A DNA stretch of 64,000 nt from Streptomyces parvus (GCF_014648875.1 NZ_BMRY01000006.1:1-64000); one strand, 5' to 3'; numbered from the stretch's first letter, positions 1 to 9,091 are shown. Notes: generated by a model not told the origin, from the letters alone. A program made the numbers and translations.

Positions 1-492
1 ACGCTTCCTTCGGTCCCGTATCACCGGGGCCCTCCGGGCGCTTCCCTTCGTTTTACTTCTTTGTCTTGCTGTCTTGCGTTTCCGACTCTATCAGACTCTT
101 TCGTGTCCGATTCCCGGTCGAAGCGGGTTTCACATTCGCTTCCAGGTAATTCGCTTTCGCGCTTTCCCTTTCGGCGAGTCCGACTCTATCAGGCCTTTTC
201 CGCCTCCTTGACCACGGCCTGCGGGCACGCCGAAGGAGGGAGCAAGGTTAGGATCAGGGCTTGAAAGTCGCCGCCGACCCCCGACTCAATGTCGCGTTGG
301 GGTCAGGCAGGAGTACGACTGTACAGGCCGCCGGGGATCGAGGCAAATCGTTTCTGGTGCACCCCTAGGTCCGCCAAGCGGTAGGTCTCGGGCGGAACCG
401 GGACTTCATATGACTTACGCTGCTGAGCAGTACGCCGTCCCCCATTAGTCGCGGCGGCGACACCTGAATCTCCACCCCCTGGGAGGCTCCCC
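1..492. other. AT-richer non-coding leader upstream of crr
   Basis: No convincing gene is present. Frame 1 is open to 264, but its codons lack the G/C third-position bias of every real gene here, so I read it as non-coding. The 14-mer TCCGACTCTATCAG occurs at 81-94 and again at 179-192, each followed by a pyrimidine-rich stretch. TTGAAA at 261-266 could be a -35 hexamer, but the downstream CTCAAT (285-290) is a poor -10. The PTS promoter probably lies between 260 and 480. No match to the DasR operator is obvious, although crr-ptsI is a known DasR target in S. coelicolor. Confidence 0.6.
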
Positions 493-942
493 ATGACCAA
501 CGTGACGTCCCCTCTTGTCGGCCGCGCCATCGGACTCACCGAGGTTCCCGACCCGGTCTTCTCCGGCGCGATGGTCGGTCCCGGTACCGCCATCGACCCC
601 GTACGTGAGCCCTCCGAGGCCGTGTCCCCGGTCGACGGCATCGTCGTCTCCCTCCACCCCCACGCGTTCGTCGTCGTCGACGCGGACGGGCACGGCGTTC
701 TGACGCACCTCGGTATCGACACCGTCCAGCTCAACGGCGAGGGCTTCGAGCTTCTCGTGAACAAGGGGGACACCGTGACCCGGGGCCAGGGCATCGTGCG
801 CTGGGACCCGGTCGCCGTCGAGGCCGCCGGCAAGTCACCCATCTGCCCGATCGTGGCCCTGGAGGCCACCGCCGAATCGCTCTCCGATGTCCGTGAGGAC
901 GGGGACGTGAAGATCGGCGACACGCTGTTCGGCTGGCAGTAG
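493..942 (+). CDS. crr: PTS glucose-type EIIA component
   Basis: This is the cytoplasmic phosphocarrier of the phosphoenolpyruvate:sugar phosphotransferase system. It takes phosphate from HPr and passes it to a sugar-specific EIIB. The 149-aa protein is one complete EIIA-Glc domain. His72 in HLGIDTV is the phosphorylated residue of the family, and His57 in PHAF is its active-site partner. The start has a GGGAGG ribosome site at about 480-485. It lies 76 bp upstream of ptsI on the same strand, so the two are probably co-transcribed. ptsH (HPr) is not in the window; in other Streptomyces it is elsewhere. Streptomyces uses this EIIA chiefly for N-acetylglucosamine and fructose uptake rather than glucose, which links it to the chitinase further along. 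Confidence 0.95.
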   Translation: MTNVTSPLVGRAIGLTEVPDPVFSGAMVGPGTAIDPVREPSEAVSPVDGIVVSLHPHAFVVVDADGHGVLTHLGIDTVQLNGEGFELLVNKGDTVTRGQGIVRWDPVAVEAAGKSPICPIVALEATAESLSDVREDGDVKIGDTLFGWQ

Positions 943-1018
943 CGCCTCGGGCGCAGTCACCAGCCAGTTGCACAACCACCGCGGTGACTCCGTCGCCGCA
1001 CAACCGGAGACGGGTGAA

Positions 1019-2689
1019 ATGGAGACAACGCTGCGAGGCGTCGGCGTGAGCCACGGTGTGGCCATCGGCGAGGTTCGGCACATGGGTACGGCGGTGCTGG
1101 AGCCGCCCGCCAAATCGATTCCCGCCGAGGAGGCCGAGCGCGAGCAGGGGCGTGCCCGGCAGGCGGTGGAGGCCGTGGCGGCCGACCTGGTCGCGCGCGG
1201 CAATCTGGCCGGCGGCGAGGCACAGCACGTGCTCGAGGCGCAGGCCATGATGGCGCAGGACCCCGAGCTGATGTCCGATGTCGACCGGCGTATCGCCGTC
1301 GGCAGCACTGCCGAGCGTGCTGTGTACGACGCGTTCGCCGCGTACCGGGCGTTGCTCGCCAATGCCGGGGAGTACCTGGCGGGGCGGGTCGCGGACCTCG
1401 ACGACGTTCGGAACCGGATCGTGGCGCGGCTGCTCGGTGTGCCGATGCCCGGTGTTCCGGACAGCGACGAGCCGTACGTCCTGATCGCGCGGGACCTGGC
1501 TCCGGCCGACACCGCGCTCCTCGACCCGACGCTGGTGCTCGGCTTCGTCACCGAGGAGGGCGGGCCGACCAGCCACAGCGCGATCCTGGCGCGGGCGCTC
1601 GGTGTTCCGGCCGTGGTGGCACTGCCCGGCGCCGGTGAGCTGGCCGAGGGCACGGTCGTCGCGGTGGACGGCAGCACGGGTGAGATCTTCGTCGACCCGA
1701 GTGCGGAGAAGCGGGCCGAGATGGAGGCCGCCGCCGCTGCTCGCAAGGCCGCGCTGTCCGCCTCGACCGGTCCCGGCGCCACGTCGGACGGGCACAAGGT
1801 GCCGTTGCTCGCCAATGTCGGCGGTCCGGGCGATGTGCCCGCGGCGGTCGAGGCGGGGGCCGAGGGTGTCGGGCTGTTCCGTACCGAGTTCCTGTTCCTG
1901 GACGACAGCAAGCAGGCTCCTTCCGAGGAGAAGCAGGTCGCGGCCTACCGTGCGGTGCTCGAGGCGTTCCCCGAGGGGCGTGTCGTCGTGCGGGTGCTGG
2001 ACGCCGGTGCCGACAAGCCGCTGGACTTCCTGACCCCGGCCGACGAGCCGAACCCGGCGCTCGGCGTCCGTGGGCTGCGGAGCCTGCTGGATCACCCCGA
2101 GGTGCTGCGTACCCAGTTGACCGCGCTGGCGAAGGCCGCCGAGGGTCTGCCGGTGTACCTGGAGGTCATGGCCCCCATGGTGGCCGACCGTACCGACGCC
2201 AAGGCGTTCGCCGACGCGTGCCGTGAGGCGGGGCTGCAGGCGAAGTTCGGGGCGATGGTGGAGATTCCGTCGGCCGCCCTGCGGGCGCGGTCGATCCTCC
2301 AGGAGGTGGAGTTCCTGTCGCTGGGCACCAACGACCTGGCGCAGTACACCTTCGCGGCGGACCGTCAGGTGGGCGCGGTGTCGCGGCTCCAGGACCCGTG
2401 GCAGCCGGCGCTGCTGGATCTCGTGGCGCTGTCCGCCGAGGCCGCTCGTGCCGAGGGCAAGAGCTGCGGTGTCTGTGGTGAGGCTGCGGCCGATCCGCTG
2501 CTGGCGTGTGTGCTGACGGGGCTGGGTGTCACCTCGCTCTCCATGGGTGCGGCGTCCATTCCCTATGTGCGGGCCACGCTGGCCAAGTACACGCTGGCGC
2601 AGTGCGAGCGGGCGGCGAACGCCGCTCGGTCCGCCGATTCGGCCGACGAGGCCCGCAGCGCGGCGCAGGCTGTGCTCTCGGGCGAGTAG
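1019..2689 (+). CDS. ptsI: PTS Enzyme I (phosphoenolpyruvate-protein phosphotransferase)
   Basis: Enzyme I autophosphorylates from phosphoenolpyruvate and transfers the phosphate to HPr, the first step of PTS sugar uptake. The 556-aa protein has the N-terminal HPr-binding domain, the swivelling phosphohistidine domain with GGPTSHSAI (His186 is the phospho-acceptor), and the C-terminal PEP-utilising TIM barrel ending near the Cys-containing CGVCGEAA segment. The start at 1019 is preferred over an upstream GTG at 968 because it begins the conserved domain and has GGAG about 10 nt upstream. It follows crr directly and ends before a strong hairpin at 2720-2756, so crr-ptsI looks like a two-gene transcript. 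Confidence 0.96.
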   Translation: METTLRGVGVSHGVAIGEVRHMGTAVLEPPAKSIPAEEAEREQGRARQAVEAVAADLVARGNLAGGEAQHVLEAQAMMAQDPELMSDVDRRIAVGSTAERAVYDAFAAYRALLANAGEYLAGRVADLDDVRNRIVARLLGVPMPGVPDSDEPYVLIARDLAPADTALLDPTLVLGFVTEEGGPTSHSAILARALGVPAVVALPGAGELAEGTVVAVDGSTGEIFVDPSAEKRAEMEAAAAARKAALSASTGPGATSDGHKVPLLANVGGPGDVPAAVEAGAEGVGLFRTEFLFLDDSKQAPSEEKQVAAYRAVLEAFPEGRVVVRVLDAGADKPLDFLTPADEPNPALGVRGLRSLLDHPEVLRTQLTALAKAAEGLPVYLEVMAPMVADRTDAKAFADACREAGLQAKFGAMVEIPSAALRARSILQEVEFLSLGTNDLAQYTFAADRQVGAVSRLQDPWQPALLDLVALSAEAARAEGKSCGVCGEAAADPLLACVLTGLGVTSLSMGAASIPYVRATLAKYTLAQCERAANAARSADSADEARSAAQAVLSGE

Positions 2690-2719
2690 GCGAGTGGACG
2701 AGTAGCAGCAAGGGTTCCG

Positions 2720-2756
2720 GGGAGGGGCCTCCCGCCGTTGGCGGGAGGCCCCTCCC
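2720..2756. terminator. bidirectional terminator after ptsI
   Basis: A perfect 17-bp stem (2720-2736 with 2740-2756) has a 3-nt loop and is followed by a pyrimidine-rich tail. It sits between the convergent ptsI (+) and the unknown gene ending at 2763 (-), so it can serve both. Confidence 0.85.
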
Positions 2757-2762
2757 TCTCTG

Positions 2763-3734
2763 TCAGTGGTGGGTTTCCGGGGGCTCGGCTCCGATGTCGA
2801 ATCCCGCGCAGTACTCGACGCCGGATTCCGGGGAGACGGGCTCTCCGGTGTCCGCGTCCGTGCAATAGGCGTTGAAGACCTCGCCGGCGGTGAGCGGGGC
2901 GAGGCCGCCGTGGGCCAGGCGCCAGCCGTGGACGCGGTCCGGGCTTTCGGGGGCGCTGGTGCGTAAGACCACTCCCCCGCGTGATTCCAGGGCTACGGCC
3001 ACCGCGAGGACCGTGGCGAACTCGGCGCCCTCCGCGCTGTCGAGGCGGGCCGGTCCTGTGGTGTCGCGGTGGGTGTGGAGCACGGCCAGGAGCTGGTCGT
3101 TGTCCGTCGGGACGCTGCACACCAGGTGGTGGGTGCCCGGCCCGGCCGTCTCCAGCAGCCGCATCAGGAGGTGCGAGGCGCGGTCGAAGGCCGCGCGCCC
3201 GATGTCCTGGCCGCAGTCGGCGCAGGTGCCGAGGTCGGCGAGGAGGAGGGTGGCGTACTCCCAGGTGGCCTGGCGGACCGCGCGGGAGACGAGGACGGGG
3301 ATGAGGTCGTCGATGCCCTGGCCGGTGTAGGTGACCGTGGCTCCGGCGGCGGCGATCTCCGCGGTGAAGCGGCTGCGGCTGGCCCCTGTGTCGGCGTCGA
3401 GGCCCGACTCGGTGCAGAACTCCTCGTAGTCCTCCGGGTCGAAGAGGGCGACGGTGGTGTGCACGCCCTGGGCCGTGAGTGCTTTGAGCAGGGCCTCGAC
3501 CTGTTGGAGGTAGACGGTGTGGTCGTCGAAGGGGAAGGTGCCGTAGCGCCGCATGGCCGCGAAGTCCTGGGCGTCGACGAGGAGGCCGACGGTGCTGGGT
3601 GCTTCGCGGCGCAGCGTGCGTCGCAGGGTGGTGGTGTGCGGGGTGCCGTGCCTCCTGCCGTGCTTCTTGCGGTGTGCCGCCTTGAGCGTCGTCTTGTGCT
3701 GGGCGTTCTGCCTGGTGTTCTCGGTCTGCGCCAT
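2763..3734 (-). CDS. hypothetical protein with a TTA codon
   Basis: I do not recognise a family. The 323-aa protein starts with a very basic segment (residues about 5-45, rich in Arg, Lys, His), which could bind nucleic acid. An alpha/beta-looking region follows, starting near GLLVDAQDF. A CADCGQD segment and a Cys-containing C-terminus hint at metal binding, but this is not established. The ATG at 3734 is chosen for its AGGGGG ribosome site; an upstream in-frame start at 3767 lacks one. Codon 257 (2964-2966 on the plus strand) is TTA, so translation should depend on the bldA tRNA and be developmentally delayed. It is 63 bp upstream of the acetoacetyl-CoA synthetase stop and is transcribed towards ptsI. 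Confidence 0.85.
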   Translation of the reverse strand: MAQTENTRQNAQHKTTLKAAHRKKHGRRHGTPHTTTLRRTLRREAPSTVGLLVDAQDFAAMRRYGTFPFDDHTVYLQQVEALLKALTAQGVHTTVALFDPEDYEEFCTESGLDADTGASRSRFTAEIAAAGATVTYTGQGIDDLIPVLVSRAVRQATWEYATLLLADLGTCADCGQDIGRAAFDRASHLLMRLLETAGPGTHHLVCSVPTDNDQLLAVLHTHRDTTGPARLDSAEGAEFATVLAVAVALESRGGVVLRTSAPESPDRVHGWRLAHGGLAPLTAGEVFNAYCTDADTGEPVSPESGVEYCAGFDIGAEPPETHH

Positions 3735-3797
3735 GTGTCCCCCTGTGCGCGGTGAATCATTGCTCACTCAGCGTAACCAGGGGGACTGACAGTGGCG

Positions 3798-5777
3798 TTA
3801 CGCGCGGCGCTTCGCCGCCAGGTCGGCGTAGAAGTGGAGGAGGTCGAGGTTGTCGACGGAGCCCGGGTTGACCGCCTTGGCGAGTTCGGTGCCCTGGAGC
3901 AGGCGCTTGACCGGAACCTCGATGCGCTTGCCGGTGAGGGTGTGCGGGATGGCGGGGACCTCGATGACCTCGTCCGGGACGTGGCGCGGGGAGAGGTTGT
4001 CGCGGATGGTCTGCTTGATCGCGGCGCGCAGGTCGTCGTCGAGGGTGGCGCCATCGGCGAGGTGGACGAAGAGAGGCATCCAGTAGCCGCCGTCGGGTTC
4101 TTCGAGGCCGATGACGAGGGATTCGCGGATCTCGGGGAGCCGTTCGACGGCTTCGTAGATGTCGGCTGAGCCCATGCGGACGCCCTGGCGGTTGAGGGTG
4201 GAGTCGGAGCGGCCGTGGATGATCACCGAGCCGTGGTCGGTGATGGTGATCCAGTCGCCGTGCCGCCAGACGCCGGGGTACATGTCGAAGTAGCTGTCGT
4301 GGTAGCGGCTGCCGTCGGGGTCGTTCCAGAAGCGGATCGGCATGGACGGGAGGGGGTTGGTGACGACGAGTTCACCGACCTCGTTGATCAGCGGCTTGCC
4401 GGACGGGTCCCAGGACTGGAGGTCGGTGCCCAGGCAGGGGGCCTGGAGTTCGCCGATGTGGACCGGGAGGGTGGGGACGGCTCCGGCGAAGCAGGAGCAG
4501 ACGTCGGTGCCGCCGCTGACGGAGGCGATCCAGAGGTCCTCGGCAACCTCGTCGTGGAGCCAGCGGAAGCCGTCGGGCGGGAGCGGGGAGCCGGTGGTGG
4601 CGACGCACTGGATCCGGGAGAGGTCGAAGTCGCGGCCGGGGTGGATGCCGGCCTTGCGGCAGGCCATGACGTACGCGGCGGAGGTGCCGTAGAGGGTGGC
4701 GCCGGTCTGTTCGGCGACCCGCCACTGGGCGCTGACGTCCGGATAGCCGGGGCTGCCGTCGTACAGGACGACGGTGGTGCCGGTGAGGAGGCCGGAGACG
4801 AGGAAGTTCCACATCATCCAGCCGGTGGAGGTGTACCAGAAGAAGCGGTCCTCGGGGCCGAGGTCGCAGTGCAGGCCGAGCTGCTTGAAGTGTTCGAGCA
4901 GGATGCCGCCCTGGGACTGGACGATGGCCTTGGGCAGGCCGGTGGTGCCGGAGGAGTAGAGGACCCAGAGCGGGTGCTCGAAGGGGACCTGCTCGAAGAC
5001 CGGTTCGGTGTCGGCGGAGGTGAGGGCGGCCCAGGCGAGGGCGCCTTCGGGGGCGTCGGTGCCGAGCAGTGGGATGTGGACGACGGCGCGCAGGGTGGGC
5101 AGTTCGCGGCGCAGCTCGGCGACGGTCTCGGTGCGGTCGTGCTCCTTGCCGCCGTAGCGGTAGCCGTCGACGGTGAAGAGGACGACGGGGTCGATCTGCT
5201 GGAAGCGGTCGAGGACGCTGCGGGCGCCGAAGTCGGGGGCGCAGGAGGTCCAGACGCCGCCGACGGCCGCGGTGGCGAGGAAGGCGACGACGGCCTGGGG
5301 GATGTTGGGGAGGTAGCCGCTGACGCGGTCGCCGGGGGTTACGCCGAGCGCGCGGAGTTCGGCGGCGAGTGCGCCGACCTGGCGGCGGAGTTCGGCCCAG
5401 CTGATGGGGACCTGGGTGTGGGTCTCGTCGACGTACAGCAGGGCGGGAGTGTCCGCGCGGGCCGGGTCCTCGGCGGTGCGCAGGGCGTGTTCGGCGTAGT
5501 TGAGGGTGGCGCCGGGGAACCAGGTGGCGCCGGGCATCGTGCGGTCGCCGAGGACGCGCTCGTACGGGGTGGAGAAGCGGATGTCGAACCACTCGGCGAC
5601 GGCCTGCCAGAAGGTGTCGAGCTCGTCGACGGACCAGCGGTGCAGGGCGGCGTATCCGCCGTCGGCCGGGGCGCCGTACCGGGTGGCGGCCCAGTTCTGG
5701 AAGCGGGTGACGGCCGCGGCCTCGATGCGGTCGGGGCCGGGCTGCCAGAGCGGGGCGTCGGGCGTGGCTGCGGTCAT
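3798..5777 (-). CDS. acetoacetyl-CoA synthetase (acetoacetate--CoA ligase)
   Basis: This ATP-dependent ligase of the adenylate-forming (ANL) superfamily converts acetoacetate, ATP and CoA to acetoacetyl-CoA, AMP and pyrophosphate, salvaging ketone bodies or polyhydroxybutyrate products. The 659-aa length fits the acetoacetyl-CoA synthetase branch. The P-loop-like motif YSSGTTGLPK lies near residue 270-285. The C-terminal catalytic lysine is in PHTLTGKRIEVPVK. The open frame continues far upstream, but the ATG at 5777 starts the conserved domain and has a GGGAG site. It is probably monocistronic. Other acyl-CoA synthetases are possible, but the HPLWVLYSS context is typical of this family. Confidence 0.92.
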   Translation of the reverse strand: MTAATPDAPLWQPGPDRIEAAAVTRFQNWAATRYGAPADGGYAALHRWSVDELDTFWQAVAEWFDIRFSTPYERVLGDRTMPGATWFPGATLNYAEHALRTAEDPARADTPALLYVDETHTQVPISWAELRRQVGALAAELRALGVTPGDRVSGYLPNIPQAVVAFLATAAVGGVWTSCAPDFGARSVLDRFQQIDPVVLFTVDGYRYGGKEHDRTETVAELRRELPTLRAVVHIPLLGTDAPEGALAWAALTSADTEPVFEQVPFEHPLWVLYSSGTTGLPKAIVQSQGGILLEHFKQLGLHCDLGPEDRFFWYTSTGWMMWNFLVSGLLTGTTVVLYDGSPGYPDVSAQWRVAEQTGATLYGTSAAYVMACRKAGIHPGRDFDLSRIQCVATTGSPLPPDGFRWLHDEVAEDLWIASVSGGTDVCSCFAGAVPTLPVHIGELQAPCLGTDLQSWDPSGKPLINEVGELVVTNPLPSMPIRFWNDPDGSRYHDSYFDMYPGVWRHGDWITITDHGSVIIHGRSDSTLNRQGVRMGSADIYEAVERLPEIRESLVIGLEEPDGGYWMPLFVHLADGATLDDDLRAAIKQTIRDNLSPRHVPDEVIEVPAIPHTLTGKRIEVPVKRLLQGTELAKAVNPGSVDNLDLLHFYADLAAKRRA

Positions 5778-5994
5778 GAGGGCTGCTCCCTGGCTGTGCG
5801 GGTACGCGGGGTGGGCGTCGGCGCGCACGGGCTGGGGTGTGCGCGTGAGCGGCTGACACGGACGATGCCATGTGATCGTCTTCGGCACCAGGGTGGCCCC
5901 GCCTCCGGGGATGCCGGGGAGCCGCGGCCGACATGGGTGAACGGGAGTTGAACGGAAGGTTCTGCGGGTCGGGCGGGGTGGCAGGGTGTGCGCC

Positions 5995-8358
5995 ATGGAC
6001 GGTCGTGACCTGGTGCGTCGGGTGAGGTTGGTCGGTTCGGTGCGGGGGCTGCGCACGGTGCGTTCGGCGTGGCGGCGCCGGGCCGCGGACGCCGCGGCGC
6101 TGCCGGCGCGCGGGGCGGAGCGGGCCCGGGTGCCCGGTGCGGCGACGGGTGCGGAGCCGGGTCCCGGCGGGGGTGTGGTGCGGTTCGCCCGTTCGGAGCT
6201 GCGCATCCGTGTGTCGGTGGGCGGTGCGGTGTTCTGGGCGTGGGACGGGGCGGAGCCGCTGCCGTCGTACGCGGTGGCGGGCGAGGCTCCCGCGCCGGAC
6301 GAGCGGGCGGTGCTGGAGCCGGGCAAGGACGGCGGCTGGCAGGTGGTCGCGGAGCGGCTGACGGTGGAGGTGTCGCGGACCGGGGCGGTGGAGCTGCGCA
6401 CGCCGGGCGGGGTGCTGTTGCGGCGTGAGCTGCCGCCGCGCTGGTGGGAGCCGGAGGGCGACGGGCCGGTGCGGTGGGTGCAGCGCTCGGAGGTGCCGGC
6501 GGACGCGCGGTTCTTCGGGCTCGGCGGGCGTGCGGGCGGGCCCCGGTTGCGGGACGGGGTGTACCGGCTGTGGAACACCGATCCGGGCGGGCGTTTCGGG
6601 CCCGGGGACGATCCGCTGTATCTGACGATGCCGGTGCAGGTGGTGGTGTCGGACGCGGGGACGCATCTGGCGTTCCACGACAACAGCTGGTCGGGCCGGG
6701 TGGTGCTGCGGGAGGGCGAGGAGGGCGCCGGTTCGGGGCATGACCGGCCGGGGGGCTGCGAGGTGCGGATGGAGGGCGGGCCGCTGCGCTGCTGGGTGGT
6801 GGTGGGGACGCCGGCCCGGGTGCTCCAGGGGTGGACGGCGCTGACGGGTGCTCCGGCGCTGCCGCCGTCCTGGGCGCTCGGGCCGCAGCACGCCCGGTGG
6901 GGGTTCGGCAGCCAGGACGAGGTGCGGCGGGTCGTGGACGGGTACCGGGACCGGGGGCTGCCGCTGTCGGTGCTGCATCTGGACATCGACCACTACGACG
7001 GGCACCGGGTGTTCACGGTGGACCGGGAGCGGTTCCCCGATCTGCCCGCGCTGGCGAAGGAGTTGCGCGGTGACGGGGTGCGGCTGGTGTCGATCGTGGA
7101 TCCGGCGGTGAAGGCGGAGCCGGGTGACGCGGTGTTCGACGCGGGCCGGGAGGTCGGGGAGCGCGGTGCGTTCGTCCGGGACGCGCGGGGGCGGATGGTG
7201 GTCGGGGAGGTGTGGCCGGGGGCCTGCACCTATCCGGACTTCACCGATCCGGTTGTGCGGGATTGGTGGGGATCTCTGTACGAGGAGCGGCTTGCGCAGG
7301 GCTTCTCGGGGATCTGGCACGACATGAACGAGCCGGTCTCCTTCGCGGCGTTCGGGGACCCGTCGCTGCCGCGTTCGGCCCGGCATGTCCTGGAGGGCGC
7401 CGGGGGCGATCATCGCGAGGCGCACAACGTGTACGCGCTGGCGATGGCGCGAGCCGGGTACGAGGGGCTGCTGCGGCTGCGGCCCGAGGAGCGGCCGTTC
7501 CTCTTCTCACGGTCGGGGTGGGCGGGGATGCAGAGGTACGGGGGCACCTGGTCCGGTGATGTGTCGACGGGGTGGGACGGGCTGCGGGCGTCGTTGTCGC
7601 TGGTGGTGGGGCTCGGGCTGTGCGGGGTGCCGTATTCCGGGCCGGACGTGGGCGGGTTCGACGGGTTCCCGTCGCCCGAGCTGTATCTGCGGTGGTTCCA
7701 GTTGGGGGCGTATCTGCCGTTGTTCCGTACGCACTCGGCGATCGACGCGGGGCGGCGGGAGCCGTGGGAGTTCGGGCCCGAGGTGCTGGAGCACGCGCGG
7801 GCGGCGCTGGTGGAGCGGGAGCGGCTGCACCCGTACTTCGTGTCGCTGTCGCAGGTGGCGCGGCTGACGGGTGCGCCGTATGTGCGGCCGGTGTGGTGGG
7901 GTGCGCCGGGCGACCGGGCGCTGCGGGAGTGCGAGGACGCGTTCCTGCTGGGCGATGCGCTGCTGGTGGCTCCGGTGCTGGAGCCCGGGGTGCGGCGGCG
8001 GGCGGTGCGGCTGCCGAGGGGGCGGTGGTACGACACGGTGACCGGGCGGGCGTACGAGGGGCCGGGCCAGGTGCTGGTCGATGCCCCGCTGTCGGGGGTG
8101 CCGGTGCTGGCGCGGGCGGGGGCGGTGATTCCGGTGCGGGGTGCGGACGGCGAACCGGAGCTGGAGGTGTGGGCGCCCGCGCCGGGGCGTACGGGCGGGG
8201 GCCTGGTGGTGCGGGACGTGGGCGACGGGTGGGCGGAGGCGGAGGTCGAGCGGTACGCGACGCGGTGGGAGGGCGGCCGCCTGGTGGTGGAGCGGGACGG
8301 CGGGGAGGGTGAGGTCGGCTGCCGGGTGCGGGTGCGGGGGTTGGCGGACGCCCCGTAG
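5995..8358 (+). CDS. glycoside hydrolase family 31 (alpha-glucosidase type)
   Basis: This is a retaining alpha-glycosidase. The 787-aa protein carries an N-terminal beta-sandwich region and a catalytic barrel. Asp443 in WHDMNEP is the GH31 nucleophile, and Asp522 in WSGDVSTGW is the acid/base. A C-terminal beta domain follows. I see no signal peptide, so it is probably cytoplasmic and acts on imported oligosaccharides such as maltodextrin or isomaltose. The substrate cannot be fixed from sequence alone. ATG 5995 has AGGG 8 nt upstream and is preferred over GTG 5986. The last codons and the stop fall in a 27-bp tandem duplication (8347-8396). It is divergent from the synthetase and convergent with the Nudix gene. 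Confidence 0.93.
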   Translation: MDGRDLVRRVRLVGSVRGLRTVRSAWRRRAADAAALPARGAERARVPGAATGAEPGPGGGVVRFARSELRIRVSVGGAVFWAWDGAEPLPSYAVAGEAPAPDERAVLEPGKDGGWQVVAERLTVEVSRTGAVELRTPGGVLLRRELPPRWWEPEGDGPVRWVQRSEVPADARFFGLGGRAGGPRLRDGVYRLWNTDPGGRFGPGDDPLYLTMPVQVVVSDAGTHLAFHDNSWSGRVVLREGEEGAGSGHDRPGGCEVRMEGGPLRCWVVVGTPARVLQGWTALTGAPALPPSWALGPQHARWGFGSQDEVRRVVDGYRDRGLPLSVLHLDIDHYDGHRVFTVDRERFPDLPALAKELRGDGVRLVSIVDPAVKAEPGDAVFDAGREVGERGAFVRDARGRMVVGEVWPGACTYPDFTDPVVRDWWGSLYEERLAQGFSGIWHDMNEPVSFAAFGDPSLPRSARHVLEGAGGDHREAHNVYALAMARAGYEGLLRLRPEERPFLFSRSGWAGMQRYGGTWSGDVSTGWDGLRASLSLVVGLGLCGVPYSGPDVGGFDGFPSPELYLRWFQLGAYLPLFRTHSAIDAGRREPWEFGPEVLEHARAALVERERLHPYFVSLSQVARLTGAPYVRPVWWGAPGDRALRECEDAFLLGDALLVAPVLEPGVRRRAVRLPRGRWYDTVTGRAYEGPGQVLVDAPLSGVPVLARAGAVIPVRGADGEPELEVWAPAPGRTGGGLVVRDVGDGWAEAEVERYATRWEGGRLVVERDGGEGEVGCRVRVRGLADAP

Positions 8359-8396
8359 GCGGTTCCCGGAGGCGACGCCCCGTAGGCGGTTTCCGG
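8347..8396 (+). repeat. 27-bp tandem duplication spanning the GH31 stop codon
   Basis: A 23-bp sequence at 8347-8369, containing the last two codons and the TAG stop of the GH31 gene, recurs at 8374-8396 with one mismatch. The offset is 27 bp, a whole number of codons. It looks like a recent slippage duplication. Confidence 0.85.
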
Positions 8397-8460
8397 GTGC
8401 CTGGGATGGGCGTCTGTACGCGTCGGGCGGGGCGCCGGAGTCGTCCCCGGTCCGGTGCCC

Positions 8461-9030
8461 TCAGCCGTAGCGGCCCGCGAACCAGGCGTCGGCGGCTTCC
8501 GTGTGCAGGGGGAACGCCAACGGCCGGGGACCGTACAGGATCTCGTAGCCGGATGTCTCGTCGGTCGGGGCCGACGGCGGCAGGCTCGCGAGGGGGCAGG
8601 CCGGGAGGAGGCCGAAGACCAGGAGGTGACCGGCCGTGTCGCTGAGGACGTCGGCGAGCCGGACGTCCCGGGCGGTGGCCTCGATGCCCGTCTCCTCGCG
8701 TAGTTCGCGGGCCACCGCCGTACGCCAGTCCTCGGCGTGGTCGATGAATCCGCCGGGCAGGGCCGCGCCGCCCTTCTGCGGCTCGATGGTGCGGGTGATG
8801 ACGACGAGTCCGGTGGCGTTCGGGCCGTCGACCGGGAGCAGCGCCACCGCGACGGGCAGCGGGTTGCGGTAGGCCGTGGTCCCGCAGTGCGTGCAGATGC
8901 GGGGCCAGGCGTCGGCGGACGGAAGGCCGGTGTACGGGGCGCCGCAGGTGCCGCAGTGGGAGTCCCGAACGTACCGGGGCGGCGGCTGCTGCGGAGCGGT
9001 CGGGGAAGGGCGGTTGCCGGATTCGGACAC
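8461..9030 (-). CDS. Nudix hydrolase with N-terminal zinc ribbon
   Basis: The 189-aa protein has a zinc-ribbon-like module (Cys26, Cys29, Cys47, Cys50) followed by a complete Nudix box at residues 94-116 that fits GX5EX7REUXEEXGU. It should hydrolyse a nucleoside diphosphate linked to another moiety. The ribbon-plus-Nudix layout resembles NADH pyrophosphatase-related and ADP-ribose-type enzymes, but the substrate is unknown. The start is taken as GTG 9030, where the protein begins VSESGN; the frame runs further upstream without conserved sequence. It is divergent from the VanX-type gene, with about 60 bp of shared promoter space. Confidence 0.88.
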   Translation of the reverse strand: MSESGNRPSPTAPQQPPPRYVRDSHCGTCGAPYTGLPSADAWPRICTHCGTTAYRNPLPVAVALLPVDGPNATGLVVITRTIEPQKGGAALPGGFIDHAEDWRTAVARELREETGIEATARDVRLADVLSDTAGHLLVFGLLPACPLASLPPSAPTDETSGYEILYGPRPLAFPLHTEAADAWFAGRYG

Positions 9031-9091
9031 GGGCGGACTGTATCCGACGGGTTCTTCCGCGCGGGCCGCCCAGCTGATAGACGGTGTGCCC

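Noticed and set aside
61..264. 67-aa open frame upstream of crr
   Set aside because: Codon third positions do not show the GC bias of the real genes, and the stretch carries a repeated 14-mer; treated as non-coding.
300..420. Possible DasR operator upstream of crr (GGTGCACC palindrome at 356-363)
   Set aside because: Spacing and central bases do not fit the DasR consensus; kept only as an open question.
4215..5951. Long plus-strand frame of 578 codons
   Set aside because: Antisense shadow of the acetoacetyl-CoA synthetase; low-complexity Val/Gly/Asp translation typical of high-GC antisense frames.
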